In this document: piece after piece, positions 24,501 through 34,200 of the stretch | Layout: every line of letters begins with the position of its first letter | Position numbering within the stretch: the first letter of the stretch is position 1 | Source of the DNA: Athripsodes cinereus | Taxonomy: Eukaryota; Arthropoda; Insecta; Trichoptera; Leptoceridae | Direction: 5' to 3' | DNA: 64,000 nt | NCBI GenBank assembly: GCA_947579605.1 | Contig: OX388307.1 | Location: forward strand, 34,015,237-34,079,236 | Notes under the pieces: generated by a model | The model's input: only the letters and a program-made list of their open reading frames with translations | Database searches by the model: none | Told to the model about the DNA's origin: nothing | Translations under genes and position numbers: made by a program

Positions 24501-24663
24501 GCACGTCTGCACCATCGAGAATTACCTTCGAAAACAGATGTTCCTGAATGGAAACTATCGGAATAGATAGCTTCGACATGCATCTAATCAGGTCAATAGC
24601 CGATGCTCGTGAGCGTCCCAAATTAATCTGGCCTAGCAGGACGGATGCCGCATTAGCCATCAT
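21502..24663 (-). CDS. R1-clade ORF2: APE endonuclease, reverse transcriptase, C-terminal zinc knuckle
   Basis: A single uninterrupted frame of 1053 aa is read from ATG 24663 (MMANAASVLLGQINLG). The frame is open further upstream, but this ATG overlaps the ORF1 stop, the usual R1 arrangement, and the endonuclease begins right after it. Endonuclease residues are visible: QE (~40), GDFN (~137-140), SWIDL (~188) and CDHR (~215-218). The RT blocks include RKAPGFD, AYRPITLLPSFGKILE, QFGFSRGLSTEHAI, LDIAGAFDNAWW, GCPQGSVLGPFLWN and the catalytic YADD (~679-682). The C-terminus has CVCG...H....C (C971, C973, H982, C987). The protein would nick target DNA and prime reverse transcription there. All visible catalytic residues are intact, so this copy could still encode active enzyme. 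Confidence 0.9.
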   Translation of the reverse strand: MMANAASVLLGQINLGRSRASAIDLIRCMSKLSIPIVSIQEHLFSKVILDGADVPLAVVDRGPKPMAGFLFDSSRVQPMLLEGLSDEYRCCVCLRIDGREIFLVSVYFKYSDPVGTHLRGLSETLDALRGRPVIVAGDFNARSPLWHDRPGSERTGSGGPVEDFIFSTGLNILNVAGPATFAGPMGESWIDLTLCTDDLLLTLSNWRVHVGKVSCDHRLITWSIGGSLEIEPYGLWSFRGSRTNWEHFGMELKERMRNFAIWLTEGADKAGEKFNSAVVNTAVTVMGRCRPGGRRTTNWWTPELTDLRRQFKSAERAFCPVRSGSVLRDSPEGKRLLERLQRARGSYQLAIRHAKTSAWKEWITETGNADPWSVTKTIVKSKRSADHYLTSIVAGGSETVCIDGTLRTLLDGLVPLDSISRDTPFHAALRFLSRCPPDESIIEPDDVTHSELGEIVKNLGPRKAPGFDRINGAIVKKVWTYCPAEMLALYQACLNEGIFPEVWKKGMLRVIPKGNDKPLSDIKAYRPITLLPSFGKILEILVRNRLAGTLMPGDPKQFGFSRGLSTEHAIEACLKWRNECEDKNVLGVFLDIAGAFDNAWWPLILAKLKIRGCPHWLFNVVSSYFSNRSVMITHAGIVVERIVDMGCPQGSVLGPFLWNVLFDDLLKMDLPPGCTIFAYADDALLLLSGSTRSAIENKFKIAIERILTWGNVNRLVFSPSKTSAMWLKGSLGDRNPVLRMSGSPVRVVNEVRYLGVVLDRGLSFLPHVRATAGKAGVLFFTLRRLSRGTWGLRWRTVKTIYRATYVAQVTYAARVWSHRLLVGSVSMAVLRGQRLPLLAVTGAYRTAASDGLPVIAGVLPADLEILDSVARRKIKADGVVVHFGMSVHAEPGIRGYNRAVGTIRKKTMEVWQERWDGGRTARLVYSFLPNVCERVKKRFLSFDHFTVQLITGHGDLRGKLFDLGLVDDPWCVCGMGAQYAEHILWECPVMMDARDLMLEEMSDGTPRPVWFGEVLLCPQNFRAFQRFVDSWVSRWDLLRGPGLPPADAGESEN

Positions 24664-26077
24664 AGTTCGTTGCCTGTGCCAGCCTATCCATTGCAACCCT
24701 ATGAGCGGGACAATCCCGATCACCCGTGGGGTGGGCTGCGTTCTTTCTGAAGATTGTGCACGTGGCGCACACTCTTTGCTCAACAGAGACTTTGCAGTCC
24801 CTTTCCTCATGACCTTCTCTGGCACAACGTGCGCACACAGGGGTCTTGCGCTTGCACTCTCTTTGAGTGTGCCCATACAGCTGGCACCTAAAGCACCTTG
24901 TGGCGCCTACAAAGTCCCGAACTTTACAAGCACTCCAGCCCATGTAAACAACCCCCTGAGCCAGGAGTACATTCCTAACTTGCCCGCTGCAAGCTAGTAT
25001 GCTGCCTATAAGAGCCCCTGTTTTGGAACCAAATTTGGCAACCCTTCTGGTGGATGCCATAAAAGTATCTTGAGTGATACCTTTCCCCTCTATGTTAAGA
25101 GTGAAGATCTCCTTAAGGAGATCCTCATCAGATAGATCCCGCGGGGTGTCATACACCACTAGTCGCGGGAGTCTTCCTTTAGGTTCGGCAGCTGTGAACC
25201 CTTTAGATTTTAGCTTCGTGGAAGCCAAAATTCTATCAGCACCCTCCTTGGTGGATGTTTCCACTACCACCCCAGCACCGCGCGCCCACCGTACTCTCAC
25301 TGCCCTAAATCCATCTTGGACTGGGTCCAAGATCTCTTTCAGAGCCAATTTCGTCTTCTCTGACGAAGCTCCCTCTTGTTGATCAGGACGGATCAGCACA
25401 ACTGGAGTCTATTTTTCAACAGCCCGGGTAACGACCCGAGCAGCTCTCTCTGCATAAGTTTCCTTGGGTACCACAACCTGAGGTGAGGATACCTGCGACA
25501 CGGCTGCCGTCACCGCTCTCATGTTCCCGCTTAAGATCCTAAGATCCTCACGGAGAGCAGTAAGAGCTCTCTCAGCCGCGCTTGCCCTCGAGGCTGCAGC
25601 CACCTCACGGAGATGACTCCCCGCGAGGAGACCACCAGCCACGGCAACAAGGCTCTTTATCTCTGCTTTCTGCTCGTCCCTTATTCGTCCCCTCACACTT
25701 TCAAGCACTCTTTCAATGCCCATAATCACTTCCTGGAATGCCGCATTGTCATCCTTAGGGCCCTGAATATAATGGGCAGCGTCCTCAGCAGCTGACTCAA
25801 CGTTGCTCTCGTCGACGTCATCTTCAGCGACAGGCGTCCCTCTAGTCTTCTTCTTCCTTCTCTTTGGCTCTGGAGTAGTCAGACCAGACTGCATCCTCAA
25901 AATGGGGTCCCTTGTAGATTGTTCTCCCGTAGAAGTTCCGGCAACATCTGATGCCATCGATTGAGCCATCCCAGAAGCAACCACCCCTTCATCCTCTCTA
26001 GCATCACGCGGAGGAGTCCTTGTGAGGGACTTTCGCGGAGTGAAAATTCTCTCCGCCTCAGAGTCGTCAGTCTCCAT
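24653..26077 (-). pseudogene. R1-clade ORF1 (gag-like, three zinc knuckles) interrupted by one in-frame TAG
   Basis: The frame from ATG 26077 (METDDSEAERIFTPR) runs 222 codons to TAG at 25411-25409. It then continues in the same frame (TPVVLIRPDQQEG...) for 251 codons to TAA at 24655-24653. Without the TAG it would be one 474-codon product. The N-terminal half has a basic patch (PKRRKKKTR) and a helical segment. The second half ends with zinc knuckles CFRCQLYGHTQREC, CARCAREGHEERDC and a third CATC...H......C, as in R1/TRAS-type ORF1 RNA-binding proteins. The final codons overlap the ORF2 start (ATGATGGCTAATG). A point mutation is the simplest explanation. Programmed readthrough is possible but has no visible support. 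Confidence 0.85.
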
Positions 26078-26120
26078 AGTATACGATCAAGACCTCACAC
26101 CACACAAATCACACGAACTA

Positions 26121-26727
26121 TGCAACACTATTTATACTTGATATATTATGTCTCTTTCAGGGTGAGTGCAAACACGTTTTATCTATTTTATGCTATTCAA
26201 CAAAATACATTCAAATTAATCGAGCTACAAATCACTATAGTGTGGTAATGAAATATATATACACAAAATACTTAATTCACTTTGGAGAAATATACGAGCA
26301 AGTTACAGATTATCCACTCTTCATAAGATATTTAAGATATCATAGCCCCCTTTAAGGGGGGCTTCGCACGAAATAAAATAAATGCACTTCACTTCAAAGT
26401 GATTGTCACAATAAGTCTTATCACAATAATAGATAACAATATATTGCGCAATATTTAATTCCACAAATATAATGCTAAGATCCAATAATAATCACTGTTT
26501 AAACATCTCCGCCAAACACTTTTCACATCACAAATACAATTATGAATACAGATTGTAACCTTAAATGGTTTGACTAAATAATAATAACAGTAATATTGAT
26601 AGAAGGTTTTCACAGCAGAAAAAAAAAAAAAATCAACCGCACCCGACAAGTATCGGTGGCGAACTGGAACTTTTAAAATACAAAAAAACTCGTAGTGATT
26701 TGCTTTAAATTAAAAAATATACTACTA
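26121..26727. other. Possible 5' UTR or flank of the R1-clade LINE
   Basis: Includes a short hairpin AGCCCCCTTTAAGGGGGGCT at 26344-26363. The element's true 5' end may lie here. Confidence 0.4.
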
Positions 26728-26790
26728 CTATACCATCACGGCATATCCCACAAGTGGGCTAGCCAGCAGATCAGCTGAATGCAAAAATAT
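26728..26790 (-). mobile_element. Family A 3' fragment
   Basis: TATACCATCACGGCATATCC preceded by (CTA)n on the + strand is the reverse of the family A end and tail. Confidence 0.55.
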
Positions 26791-27483
26791 AAAGGTTTAT
26801 TTTAATTTCTTGAAAACATTGATTTTGTAACATGTGTGATTTTTGCAGATCACGATTCAATTTATTTATTTATCGATGAAGCGATTAGGTACAATAAAAG
26901 GAATTCGATTATGAAGGAGTAATACAGCCTAAATATTAATCCTACGTCCTATCAAGATGAATGTATTTGCGTAGGTATATACCTTATAAGTAGTTATTAG
27001 TACCTTATTCCTAATATCCGTATATTATTCAATTCAATACACAGCTTCAATAGGAACCTACCTTAAAGAATTTTCGAAGGTAGTACTTATCCTAAACAAT
27101 GAAAGAAGTGTTGCAGATGCAATAAACCGTACTCGAAAATAACGAATAACTGTAATTCCAACTATTAGATCAGACTAAATGAGACCTCACTCAAGAAAAG
27201 AAAGCATTTTTATGCTCGAAGAAAATTATTTCCTTAAATTTCAGATTGTAAGTATTAATTTCAAACTCTATTAGGTACTCCCAGCATTATTTACTAAGGG
27301 TAGCTAGCGAAATAATATGGCACAAGATTGCAAAGTTGATGATAAATTGATGAAAACTACAGTGTACAGGGAAGAATTAAATAAATAAATAAATATACTA
27401 ATTTTAAGATTTCTAAAATTGACTTATGTAAGATTTTGTCTGACAAGAAGTATAGAGGTATCTTTATACGGAAATTACACATG

Positions 27484-28026
27484 TTCCGTGGAACATCCGG
27501 TAAAGAATTGGTCCGTAAGTTTTCGAGTATTCTGTAAAAGACAAGTGTACGAAAAAAATTAGGTCATCATAAGGACATCTTGACTGAGCTTCAGATAATA
27601 ACTCGACTGTCTGAAAAATGTCAAAGTCGTATATTAAGCTTTTTCGGACATATTATAAGACGTGAGCCAGAGACAATCTGGAAAAATATATTTTGTCTGG
27701 TGAAGTCGAAAGAAGAAGAAGCAGGGGCATGTGAGAGATGCTGCAGAGGGTACAATGTGTGAGGCGTTTAGGCAGGTGGAGGACAGGGCGCGGTGGAGAG
27801 CAGGGCGCGGTGGAGGAGCTTGTCGCTTGGTCATGGTGGCCACGATCCTCAGCATTGAGGGATCGACTTGGAAGAAGAAGGAGAGGGACATCTTAAATTA
27901 AGCGATGAGGTTTGAATGTCTTAATTTTTTTCGACACGGAGGTAACAGCTTTCATGTTTGTTATATCGGCTGGTCTACTGGCTACCCCACTTGTGGCATG
28001 TGCCGTGATGGTATAGTGGTAATAGT
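27484..28026 (+). mobile_element. Family A SINE-like repeat split by an RTE-like insertion
   Basis: The head (27484-27572) and tail (27895-28026) are family A sequence; 27582-27885 interrupts them. The tail again ends CTACCCCACTTGTGGCATGT plus TATAG. Confidence 0.7.
27582..27885 (+). mobile_element. RTE-like LINE tail inserted in family A, 9-bp target duplication
   Basis: GGACATCTT lies at 27573-27581 and 27886-27894. The insert reads ITRLSEKCQSRILSFFGHIIRREPE, then degenerate sequence ending in GHGGHDPQH and EEEGE in another frame, as at RTE-type ORF ends. It is younger than its host repeat. Confidence 0.7.
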
Positions 28027-28167
28027 GACATAAGACAAGTCTATAGTTAGCCAAACATATATATGCATTTTTTTAGGAGTACGGTTAACAATATCCACCT
28101 ACCTATATTGACTATTTTCGTCGATTCTTTTGGAGCGGAAGGTTACACTTCAATTAATAACGTTCAT

Positions 28168-28947
28168 ATGAGGCGTATAGTTCCAATCGGCCATTTTGCT
28201 TGATTTTCTGGTAGGGCCATATAAGTATTTGATGTCTACTGATATATTATGGGGAAAGTATTTGTTGCAAGTATGCTCAGTTCTAAACATGTTAATCCAG
28301 AGAATGAAAATGCAAAAAATAATTAAAAAATACCACAGATTCTCCTCAAAAATATCAAATCATTTGTGAACTTAACGGAGTTTGAAACTTTCCTAAGGAT
28401 TGAACGGTTTTTTGGAATACCACACAGACAGATTACACTAAGGTCGCCATATTGAATTTGGATAAATCTAGATCTGTGATTGGCTGTCTGCAGACTTATG
28501 ATTGTTTGAATCTACTGGCGGACCTCGACTTTCGAACATGATTGGTTCCTGAAAATGTGTGCGAAAGTTAAATGTTCGAAAGTAGAGGTATGTAAAAAAC
28601 TCTGGTTTTTATGCGTTTCATAGTGTGACAGGAAAAAAAATATACGGAAACAATTATTTTACTCAAATTTTGAACAAAAATTTTTGATAAAAAATGTGCG
28701 AAATAGCGAATTGTTTGAAAGTCGAATGTGCGAAAGTTGAGGTCCGCCTGTAAATGTAAGACGTACCTACTTAAAGTTGTTGGTAATAAAACTATTTTTT
28801 TGAAAGCGATTTTCTTATATATTTAGCAGAGAATGGAAGACACATATTGGGTCGAGTAGTCGGAAAATAGATTATCTATACGAATCAATGTTTACTTGAA
28901 ATTTGATATAAATTGGACTTAACGTCGATTGGAACTATACGCCTCAT
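28168..28947. mobile_element. Non-autonomous DNA transposon, 22-bp inverted ends
   Basis: Perfect ends at 28168-28189 (starting ATGAGGCGTATAGTTCCAAT) and 28926-28947. It is 780 bp without a long frame and contains a second MITE. No clear target duplication. Confidence 0.75.
28515..28750. mobile_element. TA-flanked MITE nested in the 28.2-kb element
   Basis: TA at 28513-28514 and 28751-28752. The ends CTGGCGGACCTCGACTTTCG and the reverse of GCGAAAGTTGAGGTCCGCCT match. TCGAAAGT-type repeats recur inside. Confidence 0.75.
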
Positions 28948-29561
28948 TATATTTCCCATATTCAATATGAGATTAATTAAATTATGATAAAGCTGGTGAG
29001 CACATATGGGTGTTCCCAGGGGATACAGCTTTACCATCTATCTCAGAAATTATCAGAAAGTAGACATAAATAGCATCAAAGTATGAGAAAAGTATAAAAA
29101 AGTGACATCAAAATGAGAAGCCGCTCACCTCCCACTTAGTAGCCAGACTCAATGATAGATATAATATGGTGGTTCTAAAACTGTTGCACAAAACGAAGCG
29201 ATTGTAAAACGTTTCAAATTTATATACCTACCAGATTGAAAAATTAACATGGTCGACAGCTACTAGTTGTAACAATAAAATATTTTCTCTGCCGCTTCCC
29301 CCTTAAAGAAATTCCTGGGGACATTTAATTTAAACAGCGAGGTACCAAGTATTAACTCTATTTTTAACATCTCTTTTTTTTACCACACGAGGTAAGTACC
29401 TAAGTACCTATTCTTCTTCTCCAACGTTCCTTCCGGGCAGAGACATGCCTCTTCCACTGAGCGCATCTCTGAGCCTATTGAGTCGTCTCATCCCACGATA
29501 TTCCCGACGTTCTGATGTCATGTAATAGCCTAATAGAAACGGTTTATTGTGAAAGTGGGCT

Positions 29562-29774
29562 GTCCAGAGGCCTGAGTCAACAACACACTTTCGCGTCACG
29601 TTCCCGCTCCGTTAGCGTTCGGGTGCAGACGATGTTGCAAGCAAGTGTCAATTTTCGTAACTATTGTGTATCTTAGCAACGAAATTGACACTTGCTTGGA
29701 ACATCGTCTGCACCCGAACGCTAACGTAGCGGGAACGTGACGCGATAGTGTGTTGTTGACTCAGGCCTCTGGAC
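29562..29774. repeat. Long foldback, ~100-bp arms
   Basis: GTCCAGAGGCCTGAGTCAAC at the left and its reverse complement at the right enclose nearly identical arms. The arms include CCGAACGCTAACG and GACACTTGCTTG, with a ~25-bp loop. The arms are GC-rich compared with the flanks. No transposase or target duplication was found. Confidence 0.82.
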
Positions 29775-29834
29775 GTCTACATTTAAATTATTTTTATGTG
29801 TGTGGTTCGATCACCAATTTATTCAATTCAATTT

Positions 29835-30100
29835 TCAAAGATGGTTATGTGTGGTGCAAAGGTAGCACTCTTCTTGCCTTTGAGTCACGGGGTCCTGGAT
29901 TCGATTCCCGGCCATGGTAAATTGAAGAATGACCTTTTTCTTAAATGTCTGGGTGTAACGCATTTATATGTGTTGAGTGCATCGTATGTATTATGTATCG
30001 TCAGTAGGTACCCATAATGCAAGATTCATTTCTTAATTTGGGACTAGCTCAATCTGTGTGAATTGCCATATGTGTTATGTTATGTTATGTGGTGTATGCT
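29835..30100 (+). mobile_element. tRNA-headed SINE (family D) with (TTATG)n tail
   Basis: B box GGATTCGATTCCCGG near 29895, middle GGGACTAGCTCAATCTGTGT, and tail (TTATG)n at 30068-30092. The layout resembles known lepidopteran SINEs (recollection, not checked). Confidence 0.7.
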
Positions 30101-31274
30101 AAGTTAAAGAAATATGTGGCTTGCATGAAGAATAAACTTTATGAATGTAGAAAAAACGAAAGAGTTAGCTATACAAACTCAATTTGGTCCAGCGATCTGT
30201 CCTCTGCCTTCCCCACAGACAATCAACTACCTATCTCTATCATAGCGCACAAGCCATCTAGAAATGCATGAGAAAACAATAAATGGTAGGCAGGCACATC
30301 TAGAAAAAAATATAATAAGAATTTATGACGGCATCGCGTATTAAATATGCAGATCGTCCCCTCCATACTAATAAAAAATATAAAATTCAGGATAGAAGAC
30401 ATAGGTACCTGCCTTTTATATGTTACTCGAAAACTTAAAGAATCGAATGGGAAAACTGTTAGACTCCACGTTACAGAGCTAAAATGATAATCGTTTTACA
30501 AAACTCGTGATATCGGTGATATTGACGATTTTTACTAAAAAAACATTCTATGTTAGCCTGTGTGAAATAGAATGATATCAATGTTAAAAGTAAAAAAAAA
30601 AATAGAACAATGCTCTCTATTATCATTATTAAATATCGTTTGAATGAATGGCGAAAGTGTCAATGTTCATGGGACAATTTCATTATTGTTTCGTTTACAA
30701 AAAAACAGAGCGAATATGCGACTCATTGTGAAATAGATATCGCGTTGACATTGTTTTTTTACTGTGTACATTAATTGATGGTAATGACTTACTTTTTCAT
30801 AAAATTACTCGACTCCGTGTTAAACAGCAGACGTCTCTTGTTCGCGATATTTACATTTTCAAAAATTGGCGGTCTACCACAGACTATCTCATACCTACTA
30901 AATAACATTTTTCCGACATGAAAAAATAATAGTATTAATTTTTATCACCACGCATTTAATTGCGTTGTTTATGGTACGAGGATTCTGCGCAGTGAAGTTA
31001 GCTGTTTAAAGTATTGTGCATTGTGTTGGAAATGGTAATTTTGCAATGTTGGTCAACTTGATAGTGACATTTGATAGGAAGGGGGATTTGTATTGTTTTC
31101 CGAAATTAATCAAAATTTACTTGTAAATTAACTTACATTCATTATAATGTCATATATTTACATCTATAAATGGAGTTTATTAAGCAAATATGTTATTTGA
31201 TTAAACACGTAACTGTTAAATACCATTATATTCACATTTATTGAAGTTTAAACGGGGTGTTTGTTTTCTGCAAA
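30101..31274 (+). promoter_or_regulatory. 5' flank of Mkk4
   Basis: Expected to hold the Mkk4 promoter and 5' UTR. No TATA box or initiator could be assigned; the CG-containing stretch near 30830-30850 is a possible start region. Confidence 0.35.
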
Positions 31275-34200
31275 ATGGCAGAGAATCAAGGAAATTCTTC
31301 CAATCACGGTAAAAATATTGCTTTTATTTATATTTCAATGTATGTACAACTAGAAGAATCGTAAATTTGTGGAAATTAAATATTTCAAAGGCCTCCTTGT
31401 ACCCGATACTTTTGTACATCCAAGTTCTCGTATATTCCTTTGACAGATCTTGACATGTTTCGTGTTTTTGTAAAGTTTTGTCATTCAATTTTTATTTAAT
31501 CATTAATAATAGGACTTGTACAATATTTTAGCAATAAAATATTTTACTATTCATTGTCTTCTAATGTAATTCATATGAACCATAAACATTGTTTTTGTAA
31601 ATTGTGTATCCAAACAACAATGTTTCTAAATATAGTGAGATTGTGAATCCTGGGTTTAAGTCAGATGACATTCTTTATCTTACAAACAGGCTTTTAAAAA
31701 ATCTATCAGGTGATTTAAGATTATGAATGCTTATCAAAATCAAATATATATAGGTACTTCATCTCTTTCATATTTTTTTGAAGAATATTTCTTATAATTT
31801 ACAGCATTTTGTTATCATTTGTATTCAGACAACCTGTCAAAGTAATTTATCTAATCAAACACACTTTAAATAAATATTCTATGACATATTGCATTTTAAA
31901 TTATCAAGTAATAAAAGTACTTTTACTAATGATACACCTCCAAATTATTAATGTGTAACGTCACAACATTTCCTACAGGTAGTGTTGTGGAATTCTCAAG
32001 AAATAATTTTTGGAGAAATTTACCGAGTAATTTCTCGGTAAATTTCTCGAAGTAGAGAATTTACCGAGAATTTTTTTTTTTTTATTTAACAGTAAAATAA
32101 TAATAAATCAGTACTTTATTCAATCAATCAATAACAATGTACAAATGTTGAGACAATTTATCACCAATATTGCTTCAATTAAAGTTAGTCAATACCGGAT
32201 ATTTTTTCATATATTTTGTAGGGGAATTCCGCCGCATTATCGCCAATAAATAATAGGGGAATCCCCATGGGAAAAAATCAGAGAAATTTCTCTTCAATCA
32301 GAGGAGAAATTCTCGGAGAAATTTCTCGTTCTCGAGAAATTTCTCCGGAGAATTTTCTCTACTCACATCACTACCTACAGGCAATGTAGTCAATGGACTC
32401 CCTGCATCTAATGAACATGCAGGCTGTTCTCTTGATGCAAAAAATAAGCCATACAAAATGGGTGTTATATCTCATTCCTAGATGTATTTAATATAAAGTT
32501 GGAGTATAACAATGAATGTATTGCAAATACCTGCTTTTTACAGGATAATACTCAAAACTTATATAAAAGACAATATTGAAAAAATGACACATAACATCTT
32601 AATAATCATTTTAATCATCATCATCATCATCTTTAGTTGTCTGGATTTCATTGTCGCACCCAAAATGTAATGTCAAATCTAGAGATTTCACGAAAATCAC
32701 TTTTTAACATATTTAATTATAACGTTTTGTAATATATCATTTATTTATTTATTTATTTAAACACAATATACGGCAATTGCCTTTACAAGTATACAGATAA
32801 ACTTTATAACGTCACACAATCATTCAACACATGTACAAAAATATAAAAACAGACAAAACATACTCCAGTTAAAGTCAAAAAATAAAAATGAAAATTTAAA
32901 TACAAATACAATAAATTCATTAAAAGACAAATTTTAGTCACTAGTCAAGATATTAAATAAAAAAAACAAAAAATAATAATAATGATTTTAAAAACTGCAC
33001 AAAAATACATAAACATGGGAAAATCAACTAGGTCTGATCTGAAAGAAGCGATTCTATTATTTGTTTTATAGTTTCGTCATTTCAATCTCTAAACATTGTA
33101 ACGTAAAAAAATGATAATTTTTTTTTAATTCTTTTATTGTGAATAATACATTTATTCCCCCTTTATTTGGGTTTTCTGTAAAATGGCAATTTTGCAGATC
33201 CGACATTACATTTTGGGATTGACAATATATTGATTACAATATGGCAAATATTGGAAATAATTATGTTTTTGCATTTTAGGAAGAAGCAAACCCGCGACAC
33301 CTCGACTAGATTTCCCACCGTCTTCAAATGATCCAAATGTGGAGAAACGCAGACAGATGAAACTAGAATTTGGCGGCACCAATCAGTTCTCCAGTTTCTC
33401 ACAACCGTATACGAGCGCATTTGTACCATTCGGTAGTAAACCTACAGAAATAGCAAACTCGGCAAATAGGAAAGGAATACCTTCAAGGAAAACTACACCT
33501 ATGCCTGATGTATTACCAGATGCGCGGTAAGAATAAATATATTAATTAATATCTTCATTTTTCTCTTAAATTTGTAGAAATAAAACAACATTTTAGTATT
33601 TTATTTAGTCTTTGAGCTAGCCTGATTTTGCAAATTAATAGAAGCTCTTGAAAGCCGGCTCACCATCGATAACTTTTTAGATCGTCAGCAACTTTCAAGA
33701 ACTTTCTCTCATCATCAAGCTAGTGTAATGTGAATTTGGAAAATGTTTTGTAATAAGAATGTAGTCTAGGAAGGGTACTATATAAAAGTCATTTATTTTT
33801 ACTTATTTGACATGTACCTACTTCTATCAAGTATCCTCCGTCGAAAATATTTTTATTCATAATTATTTTATTCTAGTACATTTTACATTATTTTAATATA
33901 TTTCTATTATAATATTTAAATATATTTCTATTGTGTTCATCAGTAACCTGGGGGTAGAGTCTCGGCCTCGTACACATGAGGCGCGTGGTTCGATCCCAGG
34001 TACCGGTAAACTCCCCTTTCACAACACAAACTTTTAGCTTACTGTGATAGGTGTATAAGGTTGTATTTAGGTTTATAACAAAAACCCAGATGTATCTTTT
34101 ATAAAAAAAAATATGTATATGTATCTCACTATAACGTAGTTTACATTTACGTTTTCAGCTACAGTAAGGGACACCGTAATAGACTAAGGTAGATTTACAT

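Larger units (their letters stand above)
21286..26120 (-). mobile_element. R1-clade non-LTR retrotransposon (Waldo-like), near complete
   Basis: ORF1 (26077-24653) and ORF2 (24663-21502) lie in the order and overlap typical of R1-clade LINEs, followed by a ~215-bp 3' UTR. The 3' end abuts an ACAC/ACAT microsatellite. R1-clade Waldo elements are known to insert in ACAY repeats, so this may be the target. The 5' boundary is unresolved; no ACAY run was seen on that side, so 5' truncation or a long 5' UTR beyond 26120 remains open. The region is clearly GC-richer than its surroundings, which suggests recent arrival. Confidence 0.85.

Noticed and set aside
24664..24876. N-terminal extension of ORF2 from the ATG at 24876
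   Set aside because: It overlaps ORF1 zinc-knuckle coding sequence and precedes the endonuclease without similarity. The overlap start at 24663 is the normal arrangement.
33931..34112. Candidate tRNA gene
   Set aside because: The same sequence recurs four times with a shared non-tRNA body; it is a SINE head.
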